A stretch of DNA of 64,000 bases from Flavobacterium sp. (GCA_016718345.1 JADKDN010000002.1:124001-188000); one strand, 5' to 3'. Shown: positions 1 to 8,522, counted from the first letter of the stretch. Translations and numbers: made by a program. The notes: a model not told the origin generated them from the sequence alone.

Positions 1-105
1 ATTGATCAAACAGAGACGTCAGAATCAAAACCTGAGGCAACTACACCAACAAAACCTGATAGCGAAAATCAAGCTCCTGTTGCTCCGGCTACTGAAAAGA
101 AATAA
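1..105 (+). CDS. secG: SecG C-terminal tail (partial)
   Basis: Only the last 34 codons lie in the window, open from base 1 to TAA at 103-105. The peptide is a Glu/Pro/Thr/Lys-rich tail ending in VAPATEKK, which by itself matches no domain. The assignment to the SecG subunit of the SecYEG translocon rests on position: in flavobacteria secG, with a similar low-complexity cytoplasmic tail, lies directly upstream of groES-groEL, and a strong terminator follows here. No membrane segment is visible because the N-terminal part is outside the window. Inference from context, moderately sure. Confidence 0.6.
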   Translation: MDQTETSESKPEATTPTKPDSENQAPVAPATEKK

Positions 106-125
106 AATTTTACAACTATACAATG

Positions 126-158
126 AATGCCAGCTTGACAATGCTGGCATTTTTTTTA
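126..158 (+). terminator. Rho-independent terminator after secG
   Basis: A perfect 9-bp stem AATGCCAGC/GCTGGCATT with an 8-nt loop is followed by a T run, 20 bases after the first stop codon. It separates secG from groES. Confidence 0.85.
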
Positions 159-243
159 AGCAAAAATGTCAGTTTTTGCTTGTTGGCATAATTTCTGAAA
201 TCAGGAATGCATCATTAATTAACATATAAAATAGTATACAATT

Positions 244-519
244 ATGGCTTTAAACATTAAACCACTTTCAGATCGCGTTCTAATTGAACCTGTTGCTGCT
301 GAAACTCAGACTGCCTCAGGAATTTTCATTCCTGATACTGCAAAAGAAAAACCTCAAAAAGGAACCGTAGTTGCAGTTGGAAATGGCAAGAAAGACCACA
401 CCATGACTGTAAAAATTGGTGATACTGTTCTTTACGGAAAGTACGCTGGAACGGAATTAAAATTAGACGGAAAAGATTACTTAATCATGCGTGAGGATGA
501 TATCCTAGCAATCATCTAA
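244..519 (+). CDS. groES: Co-chaperonin GroES
   Basis: A 91-residue protein of normal GroES length. It opens with the family signature IKPLSDRVLIEP, has the mobile loop with SGIFIPDTAKEKP around residues 25-37, and ends with the beta-strand YLIMREDDILAII. GroES forms a heptameric lid on GroEL and closes the folding chamber in the cytoplasm. It is followed by groEL after 72 bases in the standard bicistronic arrangement. No CIRCE element is visible upstream; the 80-base leader is AT-rich and contains TTGGCATAATTTCTG near 183-197. Confidence 0.98.
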   Translation: MALNIKPLSDRVLIEPVAAETQTASGIFIPDTAKEKPQKGTVVAVGNGKKDHTMTVKIGDTVLYGKYAGTELKLDGKDYLIMREDDILAII

Positions 520-591
520 TTAGCTTAAAATTAATCCAAAGTATTAAGAATTTAAACTTGAAACTTTAAAACAATTTAAACAAAAAATAAA

Positions 592-2223
592 ATGGCAAAA
601 GATATTAAATTTGATATTGAAGCACGTGACGGATTAAAAAGAGGTGTTGACGCATTAGCTAATGCAGTAAAAGTGACACTTGGACCAAAAGGTCGTAATG
701 TAATTATTGGAAAATCATTTGGAGGACCTAATGTAACCAAAGACGGTGTTACCGTTGCTAAAGAAATCGAATTGAAAGACCCATTAGAAAACATGGGAGC
801 TCAGATGGTAAAAGAAGTAGCTTCAAAAACAAACGACCTAGCTGGTGACGGAACAACTACTGCTACAGTTTTAGCACAAGCAATTGTTAAAGAAGGCTTG
901 AAAAACGTCGCTGCAGGAGCAAATCCAATGGATTTAAAAAGAGGAATTGACAAAGCAGTAGAAGCTATTGTTGGCGATTTAGCTAAGCAAGCAAAGGTTG
1001 TTGGAAGTGATTCAGAAAAAATTAAACAAATTGCTTCTATTTCAGCGAATAATGACGAAGTTGTTGGTGATTTGATTGCCAAAGCTTTCGCAAAAGTTGG
1101 AAAAGAAGGCGTAATTACTGTTGAAGAAGCTAAAGGTACTGACACCTATGTAGATGTTGTTGAAGGAATGCAATTTGACAGAGGATATCTTTCTCCATAC
1201 TTTGTAACCAATCCAGAAAAGATGGAGGCTGAATTGGAAAATCCGTATATACTTTTATACGATAAGAAAGTATCTTCATTAAAAGAATTGCTTCCAGTAT
1301 TAGAACCAGTAGCTCAATCCGGAAAACCTTTATTGATTATTGCTGAAGATGTTGACGGTGAAGCCTTATCTACTTTAGTAGTAAACAAATTGCGTGGCGC
1401 ATTAAAAATTGCAGCCGTAAAAGCACCTGGTTTTGGCGACAGAAGAAAGGCGATGTTAGAAGATATTGCTATTTTAACTGGTGGTACTGTAATTTCAGAA
1501 GAAAGAGGATTCACTCTTGAAAATACAACAATCGAAATGCTAGGAACTGCTAAGAGAGTGAGTATTGATAAAGACAATACTACAATTGTAAATGGTGCTG
1601 GAGATGCTGATATGATTAAAAATCGTGTGAATCAAATCAAAGGTCAAATGGAAGCTACTACTTCTGATTATGACAAAGAAAAATTACAAGAACGTTTAGC
1701 AAAATTAGCTGGAGGAGTTGCAGTTCTTTATGTAGGTGCTGCTTCTGAAGTAGAAATGAAAGAGAAAAAAGACCGTGTTGATGATGCTTTACATGCAACT
1801 CGTGCAGCTGTTGAAGAAGGAATTGTTGCTGGTGGTGGCGTTGCCTTGTTGAGAGCAAAAAGCGCTCTTGCTTCTCTAAAAGCTGACAATGCTGACGAAG
1901 CAACAGGTATTCAAATTATTTCAATAGCAGTAGAATCTCCTTTGAGAACAATTGTTGAAAATGCAGGCTTAGAAGGTTCTGTGGTAGTAGCTAAAGTTGC
2001 TGATGGAAAGGGTGATTTCGGTTACAACGCTAAAACAGATGAATATGTTGACATGCTAAAAGCAGGTATCATTGATCCTAAAAAAGTAACTCGTGTAGCT
2101 TTAGAAAATGCGGCTTCAGTAGCGGGAATGATTTTGACTACAGAATGTGCTTTAGTAGATATTAAAGAAGAAAATGCTGGTGGCGGAATGCCAATGGGTG
2201 GTGGAATGCCAGGAATGATGTAA
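592..2223 (+). CDS. groEL: Chaperonin GroEL (Hsp60)
   Basis: A 543-residue ATP-dependent chaperonin of full normal length. The ATP-site motif GDGTTTATVLAQAIV is near residues 86-100, and the C-terminus is the typical flexible Gly/Met tail GGGMPMGGGMPGMM. It forms the tetradecameric double ring that folds cytoplasmic proteins together with GroES. It is the second gene of the groESL operon and ends at a strong hairpin terminator. No frame disturbance is seen, unlike in many other genes of this window. Confidence 0.99.
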   Translation: MAKDIKFDIEARDGLKRGVDALANAVKVTLGPKGRNVIIGKSFGGPNVTKDGVTVAKEIELKDPLENMGAQMVKEVASKTNDLAGDGTTTATVLAQAIVKEGLKNVAAGANPMDLKRGIDKAVEAIVGDLAKQAKVVGSDSEKIKQIASISANNDEVVGDLIAKAFAKVGKEGVITVEEAKGTDTYVDVVEGMQFDRGYLSPYFVTNPEKMEAELENPYILLYDKKVSSLKELLPVLEPVAQSGKPLLIIAEDVDGEALSTLVVNKLRGALKIAAVKAPGFGDRRKAMLEDIAILTGGTVISEERGFTLENTTIEMLGTAKRVSIDKDNTTIVNGAGDADMIKNRVNQIKGQMEATTSDYDKEKLQERLAKLAGGVAVLYVGAASEVEMKEKKDRVDDALHATRAAVEEGIVAGGGVALLRAKSALASLKADNADEATGIQIISIAVESPLRTIVENAGLEGSVVVAKVADGKGDFGYNAKTDEYVDMLKAGIIDPKKVTRVALENAASVAGMILTTECALVDIKEENAGGGMPMGGGMPGMM

Positions 2224-2242
2224 AAACATTTTCTATTAAATT

Positions 2243-2282
2243 AAAAAATCCGTCTCGAATATTTTTCTTGACGGATTTTTTA
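2243..2282. terminator. Bidirectional terminator between groEL and dedA
   Basis: The arms AAAAAATCCGTC (2243-2254) and GACGGATTTTTT (2270-2281) form a stem with A/T tracts on both sides. It can therefore terminate groEL on the plus strand and the DedA gene on the minus strand, whose stop is at 2285. Confidence 0.85.
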
Positions 2283-2284
2283 TT

Positions 2285-2965
2285 TTATTGATTTACTGGT
2301 CTTTTCTTTACTAATTTCATAAAAACCGGAAAGGTTGATATCAGAATAATTCCGATGACAATCCACTCAATATGCTCTTTTAAATCTATTCCGAACTTAT
2401 TCAAAAACATTCCATACAAATAATGACCTGAAAAAACCAAAATAAAAGACCACAAAAATGAACTTAGGATATTGAAAAACATAAATTTCTTTTTATCCAT
2501 AGATACAATTCCAGCTACTATAGGAGCAAAAGTTCTGAAAATGGGTAAAAATCGCGCAAAGATGATGGCTTTTCCTCCGTATTTTTCAAAGAAGTCTTTG
2601 GATTGCAATAGATATTTTTTCTTGAACCAAAAACTATCTTCTTTTTTAAATAGATAATAGCCACTCTTGGCGCCAAACCAATAACCTACCATATTACCAA
2701 GAACTCCTGACAAAGCAATTAAAAGAGAAAGCAAAGTTACATTGATAAAATCAGGTTCTATATACACAAAATTCTGAATTAAATCACGACTGTAAATTCC
2801 TGCTAAAAAAAGCAGACTATCGCCAGGAAGAAAAAAACCTGCAAAAAGACCAGTCTCAGCAAAAACAATGAATAAAACAATGTATAAACCTAATTGAATT
2901 CCGCCAACTTTAAGGGTAATATAAAATTCGGGGTTAAGTAGCTGCGTCCAATCAAAATTGCTCAT
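2285..2965 (-). CDS. DedA family membrane protein
   Basis: A 226-residue inner-membrane protein of the DedA/SNARE-associated (VTT) family. Several hydrophobic segments are visible, the family motif FAETGLFAGFFLPGDSLLF lies near residues 35-53, and the conserved stretch FGAKSGYYLF, then FARFLPIFRTFAPIVAG lies in the middle. DedA proteins are linked to membrane homeostasis and undecaprenyl-phosphate or phospholipid flipping; the substrate cannot be told from sequence. It is convergent with groEL and appears monocistronic. Start chosen at the first ATG, giving the usual length. Confidence 0.9.
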   Translation of the reverse strand: MSNFDWTQLLNPEFYITLKVGGIQLGLYIVLFIVFAETGLFAGFFLPGDSLLFLAGIYSRDLIQNFVYIEPDFINVTLLSLLIALSGVLGNMVGYWFGAKSGYYLFKKEDSFWFKKKYLLQSKDFFEKYGGKAIIFARFLPIFRTFAPIVAGIVSMDKKKFMFFNILSSFLWSFILVFSGHYLYGMFLNKFGIDLKEHIEWIVIGIILISTFPVFMKLVKKRPVNQ

Positions 2966-3074
2966 AAATAAAATTTAAATAGGTTATATAAAGTGCGTGA
3001 AAGTAAGAATAATTTAGCTCAACCGCAATTTATTGTTTTAATTTAAACATTTATTAACGGTTTAAAACACTTTT

Positions 3075-3416
3075 TTATTTTCTTTCATATTGACAACAAC
3101 CAGGTAATTTATCATAAGAATCCTGTGTTGCTTTTTCATTCTCAGAATCATAACCTGCTTTTGCAACGACTTTTTTTACTTGTTCAACGGTTGCTTTTTC
3201 TTTGTTAAGTATCAAATCCAATTGGTGGGTTTCAATACTCCAAATTGCCGATTTTACTCCAGCTACTGAATAGGCTGCGTTTTGAATTCGTTTTTGGCAT
3301 TGTTCACAATTACCATTAACTTCGATGCTGATTTTTTCATATTTACTTTTCTTGTCTTGTGCTTGACTTGAAAATCCTAAAAAAGTCACTACTAACATTA
3401 TAATTAAATTCTTCAT
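3075..3416 (-). CDS. Secreted heavy-metal-associated (HMA) domain protein
   Basis: A 113-residue protein with a signal peptide (about residues 1-19, ending SSQAQ) and one ferredoxin-like HMA domain. The metal-binding motif CEQC (C37, C40) is present, followed by AAYSVAGVKSAIWS and VAKAGYDSE, both typical of MerP/Atx1-like folds. A second cysteine pair, GCC, lies near the C-terminus. It is probably a periplasmic carrier of a soft transition metal such as copper; the metal is inferred. It is the last gene of a three-gene cassette whose other products, a TonB receptor and an HYC_CC_PP protein, also carry Cys-Cys pairs. Confidence 0.85.
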   Translation of the reverse strand: MKNLIIMLVVTFLGFSSQAQDKKSKYEKISIEVNGNCEQCQKRIQNAAYSVAGVKSAIWSIETHQLDLILNKEKATVEQVKKVVAKAGYDSENEKATQDSYDKLPGCCQYERK

Positions 3417-3442
3417 TTTTTTTGTTTTTTAGATTAATACTA

Positions 3443-3479
3443 TTTTTGAAATTGTTATTGCTTTTTGAAATTGTTATTG
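3443..3479. repeat. Tandem 18-bp direct repeat in the HMA leader
   Basis: The unit TTTTTGAAATTGTTATTG occurs twice (3443-3460 and 3462-3479) with one base between, in the gap between the TonB receptor and the HMA gene. Similar CAAT/ATTG-rich text recurs in other gaps of the window (for example 23879-23945 and 43556-43630). Function unknown. Confidence 0.7.
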
Positions 3480-3482
3480 TAT

Positions 3483-5489
3483 TTATTTTATTTTGAATCG
3501 CAATCCTGCGTAATACATTTGACCAAAAATTGGTGCATAAACTATAGAAGTATCAAAGTTGGGACCAAAAGGATTGTCATTTCCCAAAATTGCTTTGTTT
3601 TGTTGATAGTTTCCTATATTTTCCCCTCCAATGTATACTTCGAATACACTCGAAAAAACTCTAGTGATTTGAGCATTCATCACTCCAAATGAAGGTGAGA
3701 ATTCAGGCAATCTGTCTTCTGGAGGATTAGAAGCCGTTATTGGCAATTGTTGTTTTCCTAACCAATTAAAAGTGTAATCAAACTTCCACTGTTTTCCTTT
3801 TTTAGTAGTATCAGTTTCATATTCTAAATTACCAAAAAACCGATGCTTGGCCTGCAAAGGTCTTTGAAAATTTCCTGATAAATACTCTGTTGAAATGTCG
3901 AAATATTTATAGGCCGTTCTCAAATTCAAATGTTTTATGAGCTCTACATTGAAATCAATTTGCAAACTATTGGCAAATGATTTCCCTTTTAAATCATAAA
4001 ACAAAACCTGTTGTGGTGAGTTCATTACGTCTACAACTGCTTGATTCTTAAAATCAGTTCTGTAAAAATCTACAGTTGCATCGGCACTTTTGCCAAAAAG
4101 GAGAAAACTTTGAGTAAAACTCAAACCATAATTCCAAGCTATTTCTGGATTAAGTCCATATACTTTACCATTAGTATCAAGAACCGAAAAGACTCTTGAG
4201 CTGGCAAACAAATTTTGATTTTCAGCAAAAATATTAGCCGCTCTTTTACCTCTACCAGCAGAAAATCTAATAGCTGCTTTCTCCCAAGGTTTGTATTTTA
4301 CATGTAATCTTGGTGTAAAAAAAGCTCCTAATCTATTGTGATAATCCAATCTTCCTCCTAAAATGTAACTAAACGCATCCAAATCATCATAAGTATACTC
4401 AAAGTAAGCACCAACTGAATTATCAATTCTGCTCACATCTTCAAGATTTACATACTCAGCATATTTATCATACGTAAAATTCAATCCTGTAGTGAACTTG
4501 TGCATCGTATTTCCAATAATCGAATTGAAAATAAGATTAGAATAAAAACTTTGTTGTTTGATATCGTATTGATTCAATCCAAAATACGATTGTTGGTTGT
4601 GATTACTGAAAGCATTTTGAAAACCAATACTCTGAAAAGGCATATCCTTAAAAACATAACCTACTTTTGAAGAAAAATCAATTCTTTCCGTATTAATTTC
4701 AGAACCCCAATAGTTAGTTGTCAACTTATCCTTGTCAGGATCAAAATGGATTTCACCAGACTGTTTGTCATCTTTCATATACCGAAGAGTTAAAAAAGTA
4801 ACCCCTCCAGATTTTGGATTTGTATATTGCCAACGATTAGTCAGATTGATTTGTTTTCCCAATGGATTGTCCAAAAACCCATCATCATTCATATCATTTT
4901 TGGCAACTCTAGTATTACCATGAACAAATAGACTCGTTGACCAATAATCGGAAACTCTTTTATTAAAATGAGTATTCAACTCAAAGCGAGAATCGGTTGC
5001 GCCATATACATTCAAGAAAAATGGAATGTCTTTTAAGGGCTTAATTAATTCTGTATTAATCTGCCCTGAAATACTTTCGTAACCGTTTACAACGCTACCT
5101 GCTCCTTTGGTAATTTGGATACTTTCGACCCATGTCCCAGGCGTAAATGACAATCCATAGGCTTGAGAAGCTCCACGAACCGAGGGTATATTTTCTTCTG
5201 ATATCAAGATATAAGGGCTTGTTAGTCCCAGCATTTTAATTTGCTTGGTTCCTGTCAACGCATCAGAGAAATTGACATCAATGGTGGGATTTGTTTCAAA
5301 ACTTTCAGCCAAATTACAGCAGGCTGCTTTGAGTAATTCTTTACTGGTTACAACAGATGTATTAGAAATTTTTGAAACTGATTTTACTATCCCTTTTTTT
5401 TTGCTTTCTACCTTAACTTCTTCTAATTTTTCTTGTGAAAAAGTCATTACAGAAAACAACATTACTATAAAAAACGCAATGTTTTTCAT
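3483..5489 (-). CDS. TonB-dependent outer-membrane receptor (probable metal transport)
   Basis: A 668-residue receptor. It has a signal peptide (about residues 1-18), no N-terminal carboxypeptidase-like domain, a plug domain (about 40-155, with ILISEENIPSVRG and WVESIQITKGAGSVVNGYESISGQIN) and a long beta-barrel ending in an aromatic-rich strand FGQMYYAGLRFKIK. The plug has an unusual adjacent cysteine pair at residues 57-58 (KAACCNLAESFETNP). TonB receptors import substrates with energy from TonB-ExbBD. The flanking HMA protein and cysteine-rich HYC_CC_PP protein point to a transition metal, perhaps copper. The ligand is an inference. Confidence 0.88.
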   Translation of the reverse strand: MKNIAFFIVMLFSVMTFSQEKLEEVKVESKKKGIVKSVSKISNTSVVTSKELLKAACCNLAESFETNPTIDVNFSDALTGTKQIKMLGLTSPYILISEENIPSVRGASQAYGLSFTPGTWVESIQITKGAGSVVNGYESISGQINTELIKPLKDIPFFLNVYGATDSRFELNTHFNKRVSDYWSTSLFVHGNTRVAKNDMNDDGFLDNPLGKQINLTNRWQYTNPKSGGVTFLTLRYMKDDKQSGEIHFDPDKDKLTTNYWGSEINTERIDFSSKVGYVFKDMPFQSIGFQNAFSNHNQQSYFGLNQYDIKQQSFYSNLIFNSIIGNTMHKFTTGLNFTYDKYAEYVNLEDVSRIDNSVGAYFEYTYDDLDAFSYILGGRLDYHNRLGAFFTPRLHVKYKPWEKAAIRFSAGRGKRAANIFAENQNLFASSRVFSVLDTNGKVYGLNPEIAWNYGLSFTQSFLLFGKSADATVDFYRTDFKNQAVVDVMNSPQQVLFYDLKGKSFANSLQIDFNVELIKHLNLRTAYKYFDISTEYLSGNFQRPLQAKHRFFGNLEYETDTTKKGKQWKFDYTFNWLGKQQLPITASNPPEDRLPEFSPSFGVMNAQITRVFSSVFEVYIGGENIGNYQQNKAILGNDNPFGPNFDTSIVYAPIFGQMYYAGLRFKIK

Positions 5490-5539
5490 TATATGATTTT
5501 TTAATATTCGTAAATAGATGAACTAGCCGAATACTAAAA

Positions 5540-5938
5540 TCAGGAATAAAAAGTATATTTATTATACAAAAGATATAATGGTGGGGCATTCGCATCACAA
5601 CAATATGAAAACGAATCTGCTTTTTTGATGGTTACAGTTTCAGCAAAGATATTGGGTGCCCATTCATAAGAAGAAATCAAAAAAACAGGATTGAAAGATA
5701 AGTGGTCAACAAGAACTTGATCGACTTTATTTTCTGATTTTATTATTTTATCATGACAACATTTCGATTGTTTTTCTTTAGCTCCACAACATTTAGAATC
5801 AGTTATTGCTTTAGAAGTACTGCTCAAAGTTATTGAGGCTAATGCATCATTACAATAATGCACATTAAAAGCCAATCCTAAATTGGAAACCAACAGGAAA
5901 AAGGCTAAAAACATACTTATGTGCTTTCTAACTAACAT
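5540..5938 (-). CDS. HYC_CC_PP family cysteine-rich secreted protein
   Basis: A 132-residue protein with an N-terminal hydrophobic signal or anchor (about residues 8-25), then the marks of the HYC_CC_PP family in order: VHYCND, two Cys-Cys pairs (SKCCGAKEKQSKCCHDK), a third pair YCC and the C-terminal NAPPLYLLYNKY. Function is unknown for the family. The density of Cys and His suggests metal binding in the periplasm. It is the first gene of the cassette with the TonB receptor and HMA protein, 50 bases upstream of the receptor. A TAnnTTTG box lies immediately before its ATG. Confidence 0.85.
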   Translation of the reverse strand: MLVRKHISMFLAFFLLVSNLGLAFNVHYCNDALASITLSSTSKAITDSKCCGAKEKQSKCCHDKIIKSENKVDQVLVDHLSFNPVFLISSYEWAPNIFAETVTIKKADSFSYCCDANAPPLYLLYNKYTFYS

Positions 5939-5942
5939 ACGG

Positions 5943-5950
5943 CAAAGTTA
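5943..5950 (-). promoter_or_regulatory. -7 box of the metal cassette
   Basis: On the minus strand TAACTTTG matches the Bacteroidetes -7 consensus TAnnTTTG and ends 4 bases before the ATG of the HYC_CC_PP gene, implying a very short leader. No clear TTG is seen at the -33 position. Confidence 0.5.
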
Positions 5951-5991
5951 GCACATCTACTGTATCTAAATTTAAAATTCTTGTTAAATAA

Positions 5992-7296
5992 TTACAATTC
6001 AAACTCTTGCCCCATAAGCGGTATTTTACAATCAAATTCATATTTCTCTGTTATCTTCATGCGGAGTTCATCCAAGGCTTCATTCTCTCCATGAACTAAA
6101 AACACTTTACTTGGTTTTTCCTCTATAGCTGATAACCAGTTCAACAAATCGTTCTGATCACCATGAGCAGAAAGGCTTTCTATTTCTAAAACATTGGCTA
6201 AAACTGGATAATATCTGCCGTGAATTTTTATTTCCTTAGCTCCTTCCAATAATTTCCTTCCACGAGTTCCTTCAGCTTGATAACCAATTATAATTACCGT
6301 AGTTTCAGTTAAACCAATATACCGTTCCAAATAGCTGAGTACTCTTCCGCCGGTTATCATTCCGCTAGCTGCAATAACTACTTTCGGATGATTATCAAAA
6401 ATAGTTTCTATCGTTTCCTGATAATCTGAAATCATAGAAAACATTTTACACATTGCGGTATATTCTACTTCAGATAATTTATGCCATTTTCTATTATTGG
6501 CAAAAACATCTAAAACGCTAATTCCCATTGGTGTATCAATTACGTATGGAACATTAGGAATCTTCCCCTCTTCTTTGAGTTGCCAAAGTAAATACATGAT
6601 AGTTTGAGCGCGTTCTACGGCAAAACTGGGAATAATTACAGTTCCTCCTTTTTGAATTGTGTTGTTAATATACATTTCGAGCTCTGATTTTGCATCAGTA
6701 TCAGGATGAATCCGATTTCCATACGTACTTTCTAAAAAAATATAATCTGCTCTTTTGGGTTTTGTTGGCGGATACATCAGTACATCATTATCACGACCAA
6801 TATCCCCTGAAAAAACCAAAATTTTATTTTCTAGATGAAGTTCAATAGAACAAGCTCCTATTATATGACCTGCATTGGTATAAATTGCCTGTATTTCTGC
6901 ATCTATATTTACTGTTTCATTGGGTTTAATTACTCTAAAAAATGGCAAAACCTGTTCTGCTTGTGCAACAGTGTATAGTGGCTCTGCAATTTCATGTTTA
7001 GAAAAATGCTCTTTATTGGCCTTATTAGCCTCTTCTTCTTGAATTTTTGCGCTGTCTAGAAGTATCAACTTGGTTATCTCTTTGGTTGGACTTGTACAAT
7101 ATATTTTACCCTTAAAACCTTGATTGACCAGTCGGGGAAGCCAACCACAATGATCCAAATGTCCGTGAGTCAATAACACAAAATCAATCGTTGAGGGCAA
7201 GACAGGTAACGGCTCCCAATTGAGCTCTCGTAAGGGTTTTATCCCCTGAAATTGTCCACAATCTATTAAAATTCGAATCCCATTGCTTTCTACCAA
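5992..7296 (-). CDS. MBL-fold beta-CASP hydrolase, N-terminus missing
   Basis: A metallo-beta-lactamase fold hydrolase with a beta-CASP cap, related to RNA-specificity exonucleases. Visible motifs: THGHLDHCGWLP (zinc ligands), NAGHIIGACS, FSGDIGRDND, ESTYGNR, SFAVERAQ, ASGMITGGR and a C-terminal LSAHGDQNDLLNW. The family normally begins about 12 residues earlier with a strand ending in VTGS. Here only GSKTLVESNG is in frame, and upstream codons run straight into the ATP-cone gene and a TGA. The listed start is a TTG of convenience. A deletion of both gene ends, real or from assembly, is the likely cause. Confidence 0.85.
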   Translation of the reverse strand: MVESNGIRILIDCGQFQGIKPLRELNWEPLPVLPSTIDFVLLTHGHLDHCGWLPRLVNQGFKGKIYCTSPTKEITKLILLDSAKIQEEEANKANKEHFSKHEIAEPLYTVAQAEQVLPFFRVIKPNETVNIDAEIQAIYTNAGHIIGACSIELHLENKILVFSGDIGRDNDVLMYPPTKPKRADYIFLESTYGNRIHPDTDAKSELEMYINNTIQKGGTVIIPSFAVERAQTIMYLLWQLKEEGKIPNVPYVIDTPMGISVLDVFANNRKWHKLSEVEYTAMCKMFSMISDYQETIETIFDNHPKVVIAASGMITGGRVLSYLERYIGLTETTVIIIGYQAEGTRGRKLLEGAKEIKIHGRYYPVLANVLEIESLSAHGDQNDLLNWLSAIEEKPSKVFLVHGENEALDELRMKITEKYEFDCKIPLMGQEFEL

Positions 7297-8018
7297 AGTT
7301 TTTGAACCTGAATTAGCAACTTGTCTTTCTCAGCAAGTGACAAAGTGGTCAAACACGTTACAGGATATAGATAATTGTTGTCGTTTTTCGCTTTTAGATT
7401 GTTATCCTTTGGATAGTCCCAACTCAATAAATCTAATCCTGAGCATTTTGCAAAAGTTATGGCATCAGTCGTAAATCTATTATTTGTAACTATCCAACAC
7501 TTGGATATATTTTGATGAGAATCAAAAACGTTGTGCTTTTTCTCTTTCAAATCATTGAACCGTGACAAAATATACATGGGAACTTTTACATCCGAAGCCG
7601 CTTCTCTACCAGCATGAAATTTGCATTCGACCATTGCAAGACTATTGTTTTTTTTAATCAAAACATCTATTTCGTGCGATACACATTTACCTTGCAAAAT
7701 TAAATTTGTCTTGGTTTCATAGTGTTCAGCAGAAAAAAGTCTTGCAATGTATTTTTCAAAGAAAAAACCCGCAGGCCCCAACATACGGATAGCTTCTCTT
7801 AAATTGTATCGTGCAGCATGAGAACTTGAGGCTTTTTTCAATAAACCAAAAGCCATCTTGTATATATGCTTAGTAGAAATTCCTTCGTAAACTTCTTTCT
7901 GAATAGTTTGCAAAATGTGCTCAACAACATCTTTGCTAGCGCCAGATTTTAATAATGATTTTTTGAGTTTATCTGGATTATACTCTACAATGTCCCCCGA
8001 ATGCTTGATTATTTTCAT
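7290..8018 (-). CDS. ATP-cone plus restriction-endonuclease-like protein, C-terminus truncated
   Basis: A 242-residue protein. Residues 1-85 form an ATP-cone (MKIIKHSGDIVEYNPDKLKKSL and following), a nucleotide-sensing domain best known from ribonucleotide reductase. Residues about 105-195 resemble a PD-(D/E)XK (Mrr-like) nuclease: HEIDVLI then MVECKFH provide the D and E-x-K residues. The last seven codons (IQVQKLW) are beta-CASP hydrolase sequence read out of frame, so the native C-terminus appears lost. The pairing of two nuclease-like proteins suggests a role in DNA or RNA maintenance; substrate unknown. Confidence 0.75.
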   Translation of the reverse strand: MKIIKHSGDIVEYNPDKLKKSLLKSGASKDVVEHILQTIQKEVYEGISTKHIYKMAFGLLKKASSSHAARYNLREAIRMLGPAGFFFEKYIARLFSAEHYETKTNLILQGKCVSHEIDVLIKKNNSLAMVECKFHAGREAASDVKVPMYILSRFNDLKEKKHNVFDSHQNISKCWIVTNNRFTTDAITFAKCSGLDLLSWDYPKDNNLKAKNDNNYLYPVTCLTTLSLAEKDKLLIQVQKLW

Positions 8019-8078
8019 GACGCTACAAAATATAGTCTGAATGAATTAAAACACTACTAAAGGTACGAAAAAAGCGAG

Positions 8079-8522
8079 TTATTTAATCCTTTTTTGATAG
8101 AAAAAAGCAGGAATAAAAAGCAATAAAAACAAAGGTTGAATAAGAAATCGTCTGATATAAAATAGCACAAAATTATTTTCCTTGTCAAGAAAATGAACCG
8201 CTAAAAAAAAGATACTTATTAGAACTAGGTAAAATATAAAATACAAAAGTGCTGTAAATTTTATAAATTTTAAATCCAAAAAAAGAACATGAATAATCCC
8301 TAAAGAAAATACAGTATTAAAAAAATACCTAAGGGTCAACCCTAAAAACAACTTAAAATCATTAAATTCTGGGAAGGGCAAACTCAAATAATCTCCTTTG
8401 AAATATGTCAAAAACGGGTCGTAAAAAAATTTTTCTTCGTAGGCACGAATAATCGCTAAAAGCGATACCAGTACTAGAATGAGCGTAATTTTTAATTTAT
8501 TTTTTAGAATCTTTTGTAGCAT
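8079..8522 (-). CDS. Exosortase F system-associated membrane protein
   Basis: A 147-residue membrane protein starting at MLQKILKNKLK. An upstream in-frame ATG at 8573 would lie deep inside xrtF, so I prefer the ATG at 8520-8522, which overlaps the xrtF end by 26 bases. It has four to five hydrophobic segments and the early motif FFYDPFLTYF. This fits the small protein that accompanies XrtF in flavobacteria (the TIGR04127-type family, named from memory). It probably works with the exosortase in handling surface proteins. No enzymatic motif is visible. Confidence 0.8.
   Translation of the reverse strand: MLQKILKNKLKITLILVLVSLLAIIRAYEEKFFYDPFLTYFKGDYLSLPFPEFNDFKLFLGLTLRYFFNTVFSLGIIHVLFLDLKFIKFTALLYFIFYLVLISIFFLAVHFLDKENNFVLFYIRRFLIQPLFLLLFIPAFFYQKRIK

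Noticed and set aside
576..1903. Open frames opposite groEL (minus strand)
   Set aside because: They are shadows of groEL codon use with no family resemblance, promoter or start context.
244..2223. CIRCE/HrcA control of groESL
   Set aside because: The TTAGCACTC-N9-GAGTGCTAA inverted repeat is not present upstream of groES.
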